64,000 nucleotides of DNA from Branchiostoma floridae (Eukaryota; Chordata; Leptocardii; Amphioxiformes; Branchiostomatidae): positions 27,648,357-27,712,356 of the forward strand of contig NC_049982.1 of NCBI RefSeq assembly GCF_000003815.2. Reading direction: 5' to 3'. Each line of letters opens with the position of its first letter. Positions within the stretch are counted from its first letter, which is position 1. The translations under genes and the position numbers were made by a program. This document shows, in pieces, positions 46,561-56,463 of the stretch. The notes beneath the pieces are model-generated. The model was not told the DNA's origin and ran no database searches. It worked only from the letters and a program-made list of their open reading frames with translations.

Positions 46561-47705
46561 CAACTAAGGAAATGTAGAAATGTTATTCATAAATTCAGCT
46601 TTAGTGTGACACTTGCAATTGAATATAGACATAGGACATGCCGTGACATCTCAATCTTTGTGTCTACTAGCCTAGCCACACAGCCGTTCTATAACAAAAT
46701 ATAAGTTTAAGTATAACTGTATTAAAATCCTTCCCACAACCTCTGGAGAGATTATCATGATATTTAGTATATGGGTAGGTGTTGAGAAGACGAAGGTCAG
46801 GGTTGATGTTCTGCACCCCATAGTATGTGACCTCTGTACTGCAGCAGAACTTTCTTTTTTGTACCTTTTGACATGGACATGCTATGGTCGTGAAGTTTGT
46901 TGGCAGATAGCTTGTGATGTAAGGAACAATTGTTGCACTTTTGCTGCTTGCTCTGGAACTGCATTGACGTTAATAACGGAACAAGGGAACGACAAATTTC
47001 CCATGATATTTAGTATGCAGTTACCTTGGATAGAGATGCACATAATAAAGCGCAATTTATGCAAATAATGACTTGCGCTCGTAATTTGCATAGCTACTGA
47101 GGAAAGTGTTGTCCATTATAGGCAGGTGGCAGATTAGCAGGTACCAATTATGTAGTATGTATGGAAGTATGTATTTATGTATGTAATCAGTCCCTAATTT
47201 GCATAATTAATGCAAAAGTGCCATAATTCTTCAAACTAGTAAATGACTGTATTGTCAAGATCGTGACCTGTGTAAGTGTACCTAGCAAAGACTGATGCTG
47301 TTCAGTCAAAAAATTTGGGTGAGTCCAGTTTTTGTATTGTGCACAAACACACTGTCCTTTGTGCTGAAAACTATCCACTCACGAACCTACCTGTCCTTGG
47401 TGCTGAACACCATCCACTTACAAACATGCTAGGGGATGAACATTGTCATACTATAACTGTAAATGAAATATACATGTATGTCTACAGTCGGCAGAATGGC
47501 GCAAAAACTATTGCAGTTCTGGTAAACATCGCTAGGCCGCGCTTTTGATCCATGATTATGTAGACAAAGGAGATGATTCATGTAATGGTAGATATAATCA
47601 CAGGTCTGGTGAGGATTCAGCCGTTGCAGAAGACTAAGTAAACGTAGGCTTTGGAACCAACTCCCATACTCAGTGTTTCCAGTCAACGTGACACTTTTAA
47701 GTCAG
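46561..47705. other. Non-coding stretch
   Basis: Contains ACATGACCTCTG-like and repeated CCATCCACT/CTATCCACTCAC pieces (47370-47420) but no recognised gene. CTAGGCCGCGCTTTTGATCC near 47530 is shared with 48950 (CTAGGCGGCGCTTTTGATCC), a further fragment of the duplicated block. Confidence 0.4.
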
Positions 47706-47708
47706 CTG

Positions 47709-48666
47709 TTAACCCTATTCAGACCGGGCTTTTTTGGTCATCCCTGGACCGGGGGGGGGGGGGGCTTTTGAGGCCCTCCACTTCTAAGTCCTCTAACTCT
47801 TGAACGACGTGACGTAGGGCCACCAAATTTTCAGGACATGATATCAACATAATATCTGACGAGTATTTGACGTTTGACGTTACGTTGACGTAAAATGACG
47901 TAATTATGACGTCATCAATCTGATTATATTGGTCGGACCCATGAAAAAAGGGTATTCTCAGAATACTTCAAGTTATACTACAAAAATGTAACAACAAGTG
48001 CAGATAACAGAATAATAATGTTTATTACGACTTGTATTGCCAATGGCAACATCGATGACGTCATAATGACGTCATATGATGACGTCATGCACATCTAAGA
48101 TACGAGTTAGGCTCCGCCATACTATATCCACTACCTTGAATTTTTAAAAGTTCTTTTTTTGCAACAAATTATCACAAGGGGCAATGGAAATAGACTAAAT
48201 TCATTCATTTAGATAGTTTTTGATGAAAAAATACCAGGTAGTTACAAATTTTAAGGGATAATTAGCTTGTTATTCTTGATCTGGCCATACGGTCCGCCAT
48301 CTTGGATTTTGGGCTCATGACGTCATCAAATTAGCATAATTTATGCATACATAATTATGAAAGATATGCTAGATAATATAAGATTGTATTTATGTAACAA
48401 AATAGCAGTAATATAGCAAATAAATGTGAAAAATACATTGTTAGAACCAAAAATTGTGATTTTTGGCAAAACTGCCTGTCAGCAAACGGTTGCCATGGCA
48501 ACACGAAAAAATTGAAAATTTGTCAAACTTCGTAAAATTGTTACCAACAATATTTTAGGAAAACTCACCAAATTTGGTGGCTTTAGCGTAAGGCGTTCTG
48601 GCGTTATAGGGCATCGAAGTTAGCGCGGGCCTCAAAAGCCCCCCCCCCCCGTCTGAATAGGGTTAA
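47709..48666 (+). mobile_element. piggyBac-like non-autonomous element, TTAA-flanked, copy 1
   Basis: Flanked by TTAA (47709-47712 and 48663-48666) with ends CCCTATTCAGACCGGG and its reverse complement. TTAA target plus CCC-starting terminal inverted repeats is the piggyBac pattern. The ~950 bp interior has no transposase. It contains at least six TGACGTCA or near-TGACGTCA palindromes (47850-47920, 48055-48090, 48318-48326). Confidence 0.85.
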
Positions 48667-48829
48667 TAGATTACTCGTAAACTCATATCCCCATCGCTAG
48701 TTCTGTTAAAACACAAACATGCATATGTATTATCATTGGTATTAACTTGGGTTAATCGTAATGTTACGAAGATCACAATATGTGTGTAACCTTTGAGGAT
48801 TGGATTGTGATGTGACAAACTCCCTTTTT

Positions 48830-49015
48830 TCTCTAACGTTACAGTACTATAACTTTGCATGGTTTGTATTATTTGTAAAAGCCACTCATCATCTGTACTG
48901 ATGTCAGGATGCAAGGCTCCTTTAGAATTGGATTTAGAAAAAGGACTGCTAGGCGGCGCTTTTGATCCATAAGAACGACGCGTCTACAAAACGTTAGATG
49001 ATTACAGTAGTAGGC
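48830..49015 (-). repeat. Right-arm mate of 16650-16830
   Basis: Reverse complement matches GTAGACGCGTCGTTCT, ATGGATCAAAAGCGCC and TTATAGTACTGTAACGTT of the left arm. The 83 aa minus-strand frame 48663-48914 runs through it and is not recognised. Confidence 0.75.
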
Positions 49016-49020
49016 TTAGG

Positions 49021-49216
49021 TCACATTTCCAAACCGGGGCCCGGCCGGGCAGCTTTCGGGAAGCGAAAAGGATGATATAAGATACATCAAAATACACAAA
49101 ATGTCAAAATACGATTCATGGGCATGATTTGCGCATATAGCTAGGCATAGATTTTAATTTTTCGTTTCTTAAAACATCCCGGCCGGGCCCCGCTTTAAAA
49201 ATTTGACCTAAGCCTA
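49021..49216. mobile_element. MITE with GGCCCGGCCGGG-type inverted termini
   Basis: TAGGCTTAGGTCACATTTCC and GGGGCCCGGCCGGG at the left; reverse complement at the right (CCCGGCCGGGCCCCG ... TTTGACCTAAGCCTA). About 196 bp, non-coding. Confidence 0.9.
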
Positions 49217-50308
49217 AGGCCTGCATCACATTTCCTAACCAGAGCCCAGCTGGGCAACTTTTGGGAACGAAAAGTATGATAAAAAAGACACCAAACTATA
49301 TAAGACGTAAAGGGAATAGTCGTGGGCATTATTTGTGTAACATCCATTGGCATAATACCGGTCGGTTTACTGCAATTTCTCAAGCAATGCTAATTTGGCA
49401 AATGATCAACGCATCATTTTCTCCAGTTACATGTTGCTGTTACAGCTTACCTTTGCCACTTCTTCTGTGTAAATTATTTTGTCTCTCTGGTCCTGCTAAA
49501 AACATAACATCGTAATTGGAACACACCGCGGAATTGCAAGGAGAACGGGCGCGTGGTTGGAAGGGGGTGCACTATACCGGTCGAACGAAACACGGCACAA
49601 TTGACTGCCGCTATGTACCTTTATTCATCCTCTGTTGTTCCTTTCTTTCCTGTTAGTAGTTGCACAAAACAAAAATCTGCATGAGCATACAAAAAGTCAT
49701 GAGAAAATGGGCGTATACTGACAAGAATTTTCATTTAATTTTGGTCCGTCACAACCGCTATGACGTAAAACTTTACTGCTGGCCGTAGCATTAAAAATGG
49801 CGGGAAAATGGCGGCGTAGGTTCAATTTGACCCATTCAGCCGTAGATCCGGGCTATTATGCAACGGTTCTTCACACTTTTACACGAGTTGTAGGTCACCA
49901 AAAGAAATTCAAGATTGCTGTTGAATCATGCTCGTCTTGTGCCGTGAGCACATGTGATTATTATCTACAAATCTGGCGATGAAAGTGACAGTGTGTTTGT
50001 CCCACGACGAGCTCGCCTGCCCCGAAAATGACCTGAAAACTTTTGGCCTCGTTGTCTTCGAATGCATTGTTATCGATGCTTTGTAAATTATGTATTGGAC
50101 ACCTAGATGTCTGAAGTGTGCATACGTCAGAAATAACTATTGTTGCATGTGTAGATCTCCTTAAGTTCCACTATTTTTAATCGACCGGTATAAGGCTTAT
50201 GACCGGTATTATGCCAATGCATGTTACATTCTTACATATCCATTTCTATATTCGTTTCAACCAACAGCCCGGCCAGGCCTCGATTTGGAAATGTGACGTT
50301 AGGCTAAG
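49217..50308. mobile_element. Longer relative of the preceding MITE (~1.1 kb)
   Basis: Left end CATCACATTTCCTAACCAGAGCCCAGCTGGGC and right end GCCCGGCCAGGCCTCGATTTGG then AAATGTGAC are diverged inverted repeats of the same type as 49021-49216. The interior is unrelated and carries no transposase. Part of it (49258-49340) matches 16510-16620 inverted, where an internally deleted copy remains. Confidence 0.65.
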
Positions 50309-50309
50309 G

Positions 50310-50990
50310 AGATATACTCCGGTGCCCTTATAATTAGTGGTGGTGATATCATACATGGACTCTCGCGTGATATATACGACCTGCATGGGAACGTATGCAA
50401 ATTTATGTTATCGCTTTCTATGAAACATATGATGAGCAGTTTGTCTTCAATATTAGTATACGTATATTTTCTGAAACGCTTCCTGTATACAGCTAAATGT
50501 AATTGTCATGGATATAGAAGAATTCATTTTCACAACAAGTAGGAACTTACTTGGCTTACGTTTCGATGTCTATCAGACACCCACCTCAAGGAGGACAGAC
50601 ATCGAAACGTAAGCCAAGTAAATACCAACTGATTGTGAGAAAGAATTCTCCTAGATTCTAACAACCTGATGAAATTATTTTCGAATGAAATTGTCAGGTC
50701 ATGTCAGTGCAGACCGAACCTGACCCAACAATAGGTCAAAGTCCGATTTGCACTTGCATGAAGAGTTCACTTAGCACTGACGGAGACTGTTCGGTATGCA
50801 CTGATAAAGACGATAACCGAGTCGTTGAAACGTGTACAGAAAGACAAAAGGGGTTGAGTGTACCGAAGAAGGCAATGCTCAACCCTAAAGAGTCCTTTTA
50901 ACAACGGATATAGGTTAGTCCGTGGATAAATGTCAAGTGGTATTAGCGTCAAACGTATATGAACGAAAACAAAACAGATCCGAACTGAGT
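50310..50990 (-). repeat. Right-arm mate of 15815-16480
   Basis: Collinear in reverse complement with the left arm, including the hairpin (50520-50650), CAGTGCAGACCGAACCTGAC and GGATATAGGTTA. It is interrupted at 50991 by a TTAA element. Confidence 0.9.
50520..50650. repeat. Hairpin element (mate of 16165-16295)
   Basis: ACTTACTTGGCTTACGTTTC / GATGTCTATCAGACACC paired with GACATCGAAACGTAAGCCAA / GTAAATACC. The loop differs from its mate while the arms agree. Confidence 0.85.
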
Positions 50991-51689
50991 TTAACCCTAT
51001 TCAGACCGGGGGGGGGGGGGGGCTTTTGAGGCCTGCGCCAACTTCGATGTCCTATAACGCAAGAACGCCTTACGCTACAGCCACCAAATTTGGTGAGTTT
51101 TCCTAAAATATTGTTGGCAACAATTATACGAAGTTTGACAAATTTTCCATTTTTTGCTGTTGCCATGGCAACCGTTTGCTGACAGGCAGTTTTGCCAAAA
51201 ATCACTATTTTTGGTTCTAACAATGTATTTTTCACATTTATTTGCTATATTACTGCTATTTTGTTACATAAATAAAATCTTATATTATTTAGCATATCTT
51301 TCATAATTATATATGCATAAATTATGCTAATTTGATGACGTCATCAGCCCAAAATCCAAGATGGCGGACCGTATGGCCAGATCAAGAATAACAAGCTAAT
51401 TACCCCTTAAAATTTGCAACTACCTGGTATTTTTTCATCAAAAACCATCTAAATGAATGAATTTAGTCTATTTCCATTGCCCTTTGTGATTATTTATTGC
51501 AAAAAAAAGTACTTTTAAAAATTCAAGGTAGTGGATATAATATGGCGGAGCCTAACTAGTATCTTAGATGTGCAAGACGTCATTTTATGACGTCATTATG
51601 ACGTCATCGATGTTGCTATTGGCAATACAAGTCGTAATAAACATTATTATTCTGTTATCAGCACTTGTTGTTACATTTTTGTAGTATAA

Positions 51690-53216
51690 GGGACCGTACG
51701 GCATTTAGCGAGGGGGGAGGGCCGGTCGCCAGGGGGGGGGAGGGCCAAGCAAAAAAATATTTTGCCAGGGGGAGGGCCTAGCAAAAAAAATTTGACTCGG
51801 GGGGAGGGCCAAGCAAAAAAAAAATAGCTTGGTCTGCCAGCAAAATATGTGCCTTAAAATCCAAGAAACGGCGTTTCAGAGGGTCAAGATTTCAAACTTT
51901 TTCTGGACCTCTGCAAGGGATCGCCCAAGGTTGGCGCTCGGGACACAGCGAAAATGCGAAAGGGAGGGGGCGGGGCTTACGCATGACGCCCTCGAAAACC
52001 TTTTTCACTTACAGAAATGTTATTAAACTCTAGATTAGTCTGCCAGCAAAATTTACCCCTGTCTTATTGTCCTCAAAATGTAAGAAATGGCGTTTCAGAG
52101 CTCGAGGGTAAATTAAATATTTGCAAATTTCCCTGGATCCCTTTTGACATGACCGGTCTCGCGCCTTTGATGACCGACATCGTGATAATGTTTTTGGGGG
52201 GTATTTAATTTTGTATTTCTAAATTGAAATGCCATTAAAGTTAGCTTTGTTTGTCAGCGAAATAAATATTTCCTTCAAACTGAAGGAAATAGCTTTTAAG
52301 AGGGTCAAGATTTCAAAATTTTCCCGGACCTACCTTGCGATTCTTCGTGCCTTTGGCGCCGGACATGGTGTTCGGAACGTCGTTCTCAAAAACTTGAAAC
52401 CCTCGTTTTTTTTTCATAGAAATGTCATCTAACCAGAAAATTTTCCCATAAAAAGCAATGCAGGAAATCGTGGCAAAAAAGCGTGGCATTTGTAAAAGAT
52501 CTCCTGCAAGTCTGCGTTCTGCCCGCCGGCGGCTAGAGAGAGGCGACCGGACTAAACCCTCCGTGGGAAAATCAGCGTCACGCGTCGGCGCCCCCCTCCC
52601 CATTACAGTTTTGGTTAGTCGAATCGTGCTCAGTTGTTTTGGTTTTCATTTTTCCCCCCGATTTACCGTAAGTTATTACCACCACAGAACCAAGAAAAAG
52701 TCCAAAATATATGTAAATTGAAAATAGTTTCCGTCAAGCCGATCAGGCCCGCGAGCTTGCAATACGTAAATTTAGGGAGCGGGGCGCGCGCCGCTTCGTG
52801 GCGCAAATCTACTAGAAATCCAGATACAAATGCTTTTTAGGTGATCTTTTAATATCAAAACAATGAGATAGCTTCTATAAAGCAAATATTTATGCCTCTA
52901 TGAAGCAGATATTTATCCCTCTATTAAGCAGATATTTTGAGCCATTCTGTTTTCCTTTTTTTACTATATATAGGGGTGAGAGATCTGCTTCTCGATAAAG
53001 TCATGAAAAAGTATGACGCAAAGCACATTTCCAAATGGGAGCGCAGTGTTTTATTGGCGTCTTGGATATTTTTTTCAAAGTTGATAGGAGGGGGGAGGGC
53101 CAAGCAAAAATTTTTTTACCTGGGGGGAGGGCCTAGCAAAAAAAATTTTACCTGGGGGGAGGGCCTAGCAAACATTTTTTGACCCGACCCTCTGGCGACC
53201 GGCCCTCCCCCCTCAC
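51690..53216. mobile_element. Nested G-rich element with inverted ends
   Basis: The left part GAGGGGGGAGGGCCGGTCGC (51710) is mirrored at the right by CTGGCGACCGGCCCTCCCCC (53192). Just inside both ends are short repeats of GGGGGAGGGCC(A/T)AGCAAAAA. The interior (about 51835-52450) holds three diverged ~205 bp tandem copies (starts at 51833, 52037, 52247: TCTGCCAGCAAAAT ... GGCGTTTCAGAG). The right terminus is in the assembly gap, so the target duplication cannot be read. No transposase was found. Confidence 0.75.
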
Positions 53217-53438
53217 NNNNNNNNNNNNNNNNNNNNNNNNNNNNNNNNNNNNNNNNNNNNNNNNNNNNNNNNNNNNNNNNNNNNNNNNNNNNNNNNNNNN
53301 NNNNNNNNNNNNNNNNNNNNNNNNNNNNNNNNNNNNNNNNNNNNNNNNNNNNNNNNNNNNNNNNNNNNNNNNNNNNNNNNNNNNNNNNNNNNNNNNNNNN
53401 NNNNNNNNNNNNNNNNNNNNNNNNNNNNNNNNNNNNNN
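53217..53438. other. Assembly gap (N run)
   Basis: 222 undetermined bases within the C/G-rich end of nested mobile elements, where long homopolymers probably defeated assembly. Confidence 0.99.
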
Positions 53439-53504
53439 CCAAGGCCCCCCCCCCCCCCCCGGTCCAGGGATGACCAAAAAAGCCCGGTCTGAATAGGGTT
53501 AAAC

Positions 53505-53850
53505 CGTACCATGAACAAATCCATTCGATGAACGTTTCGATTAGAAATGCCTTTCAAACCTACAGGCATGGGAGAAGAAGGCATGAATGGGAAGTTTGTT
53601 CCCAAGTAGGTCACGGACCTTCCCCACTGCGAGGATAGCAGGAAGCCTCAGTGAAGCTCCCATTGGTGCAATCGCTAAATTCCCTTCTCTCATTGGTTGA
53701 GCTGCTAATTGTGATGGGCAGTCACGGATCGGTGTATTGGCAACCATCTGCGCAGTAGCAGCGGCAAGTAACCGGTCATTGACCTCATGGTGTCAAACTG
53801 AATCAATGGCATGGGCAGAGCTGGCGTACTTCCACGGGGTATAGTCATCT
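53505..53850 (-). repeat. Right-arm mate of 15470-15800
   Basis: Reverse complement match including a 68-codon open frame (53747-53541) parallel to 15562-15768. Confidence 0.9.
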
Positions 53851-53854
53851 TAGC

Positions 53855-53877
53855 GTCACTCTCTCTCTCTCTCTCCT

Positions 53878-53932
<55 letters not shown>

Positions 53933-53995
53933 ATCTATCTCTCTATCCATCTATCTATCTCCCTCCCTCCCCCCACTCTCTCTTTTTCCTGTATA
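53855..53995. repeat. (CT)n microsatellite
   Basis: Inverted counterpart of the (GA)n tract at 15207-15446, marking the outer end of the inverted duplication. Confidence 0.95.
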
Positions 53996-55954
53996 TGGTG
54001 TGTTGGTTAATAGTTTAGCCCACATTTACAGCAAGTGTCTCAGAGTATTTTAATATGACACCGGGCTTTTATCTCTTTGTGTGGAGACTAGAGCCGAGCA
54101 GGCAAGCACAATATACATGTCAACCTCTCTACTGACCATCCTGAATTGAAGTACCTAAAAGAGCATTTCAAGTCTCCGACCAAGTTCATCTATAAATTAA
54201 GACCTTCAAAAGATCATGTACAGACATTTTTGTGCAATAACTTCAAATAAGGCATGCACAAACTTTTTTTTATTTCAAAAAGTTTAAGAGTTCCATGACA
54301 TAACATGATTAAGAAAAAACGGTAATGCCATATCCTCAATTTTTTTTAACGCTGCTGTCTGTGAGATTGTAGTGAGGACTAAAAGACTTCGTATCACAAC
54401 ATTTCAGGCAACCGGCGATGGCTTTAGTTTAAGCGTGAATTTATAATGGGTGTCAGTGACTGTGGAAAACTAAGTGCAAAGAAGAAGGTAACATCAACTC
54501 CTATAATACGACGGCTACTAATGTTATGCTGTTATCGAGACACTCTGAATATTTTTTCAATAGATTATTACATATTTATATGAACTGTTATTGTTCTTGA
54601 CTAGACCAAATACTCTCTATTCGCAGCCAAGGGCTGAATTGCGGGGAGCTTACAATGGTAGGGCTAAATCACAAGGGTCAGTGTGAATGGTAGCCTGTAC
54701 ACAGCACATAGTGACAAAGAAATTACCCAAGTTGTGGCCATCGGACTGTAACGATATGAATCACTGACTCCTGACTTTTTTTAGATACCTGACTTTTTTC
54801 GATAAGTGCGTTCTTTAACATGTCCGAGGTGTGACTCTACTCAAACATGGGACCTCCAGTTAATATAATGTCCTATCCGAAAGACGGCCCTAACCCGAAG
54901 CTAGGTAGTCATTTACACTTAATTGAAGTGAGAAAAGTCGTTGAAGTGTCTTTCCGAAGAATGCAACATCCGGGCTCATCAGAGGACTCAAACCAGGGAT
55001 CTCTGAGTTCTGGACGAATCACACACGCTTTCCCCACGGATTGCGCACCACGATGCCACTGAAGTGTGTGCGCCTCAAGGGTTACTGCTGCTGTTTTTGT
55101 TTATCTCTTTTAATCACAGTCATTTTTAACGTTGCGATTTTGAGCTAGGGTATATAGTGGAGTTATAAGAAGTTAAACTCGTACACCATGTAGTCACATT
55201 TTCAGTTATGTTGATGTAGTTTAGTTGCCAGCAAATTTCATTTTTATCAGTTGCCTACCTTAGTTCCGTTTGGCTACGTTGATACGATTATACGGACGGC
55301 ATCCATATTTGTTGCGCTTTCTTTGTTCATTGTTCTATAATGTTGTGACATTTATCTACATTGCAAACATCGATGGGACATTTTGGTTACACAATGTAAA
55401 AAAATGCCCCCTGCCGTACATAACACAGCGCCCGTATCGCCTTAGGATATTTTTTGTGTGAAACAATACCGACATTTGCCTAATGATTACTCAGTAGGGA
55501 CACTTGGCCGGTTCTTTTGCATATTTTCCTGGTTACCGCATTAGTATCAAACTCACAAACTGGGCAGGTCGGCAAGACTTCGAGCTCCAGACGGCAGTAT
55601 CTTGGCTAAAAAAACAGGACACTTCTGAAGATTCTCGGCTTATCAACTCTAAGGCGGTATGTGTATAAACAGTTGGTTCTTCATTTTTTATTCCCCACTA
55701 TATACTGTAGTGCTTGCTGTAGGTTTAGGTTACTGCAGACTATAGTACATTTCTGCTGGCTGTAGGTTTATGTTACAGGTGGGCTAGGTGCCAGGGTTAG
55801 TGCGACAGGGAAGTTCCAGTCTATGCACGCGCAGCTACCTGCCAAACCCGTTCCAATGCTATTTCCACATTCTGCACTGGCCAAAAAACCCTACAACAGC
55901 CAACATCGTCATGGCAATGTATGTTTTCCATTGCCAATCTTGTTTTTTTTTTTT

Positions 55955-56463
55955 TAGTTCTGGGCGTTGACACCTAAGCATTTTGCACAGTCGGTCCACT
56001 TAAGATAACCAATTTGTTCTGCACAGTTTCTTAAAGAACATAGTCACAACACTTCGGTTTTTGCTCTGTTCAAAACTAGACCAGAGAAAGATGAGAAGTC
56101 TTCAATAATTTTGAGACAATTATAGAAAAATTATCTCCAAGTGTCAAAATATTGTCATCCGCAAAATGAAAAATGCGTAATTCTACTTTATCACAAGACG
56201 GGAAACAAATACCTTAGTCGACTGTCAGATTTTCAGAGCGAAAACCTCCACTGCCAGGACAAACAAAAGGGCTGATAGTGGGCATCCCTGGCGGACACCT
56301 CTTTCTAGGTCGATCCATTCAGACATATGAACACAATGATTAATACAACTTTGTGAGTTTTTCGTGTACACATCTATCCAACGTATTATGTAAGAACCAA
56401 GGTTGAATCTCTTGGTTACATTTAGAATTAAATCTTTGGAGATACTATCATGTTCTTTAATGC
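55955..56463 (-). pseudogene. L1/Tx1-like reverse transcriptase fragment, unit C
   Basis: Third copy of the fragment at 28775-29286, with the same motifs and frameshift. Confidence 0.85.

Larger units (their letters stand above)
50991..53502 (-). mobile_element. piggyBac-like element, TTAA-flanked, copy 2, with nested insertion
   Basis: TTAA at 50991-50994 and 53499-53502, same ends as copy 1, interior in inverse orientation. 51015-51689 matches 48650-47960 inverted, and 53439-53500 supplies the remaining end. The middle (about 51690-53438) is a separate element inserted into it. The left-arm counterpart near 15805 lacks the whole element and reads CGGTTGAAAACTC, so this is a filled/empty site pair. 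TGACGTCA palindromes recur near 51337, 51574-51610. Confidence 0.9.

Noticed and set aside
53116-53614. Frames of 105-133 aa around the second N run
   Set aside because: They cross undetermined bases and G/C homopolymers in mobile element ends.
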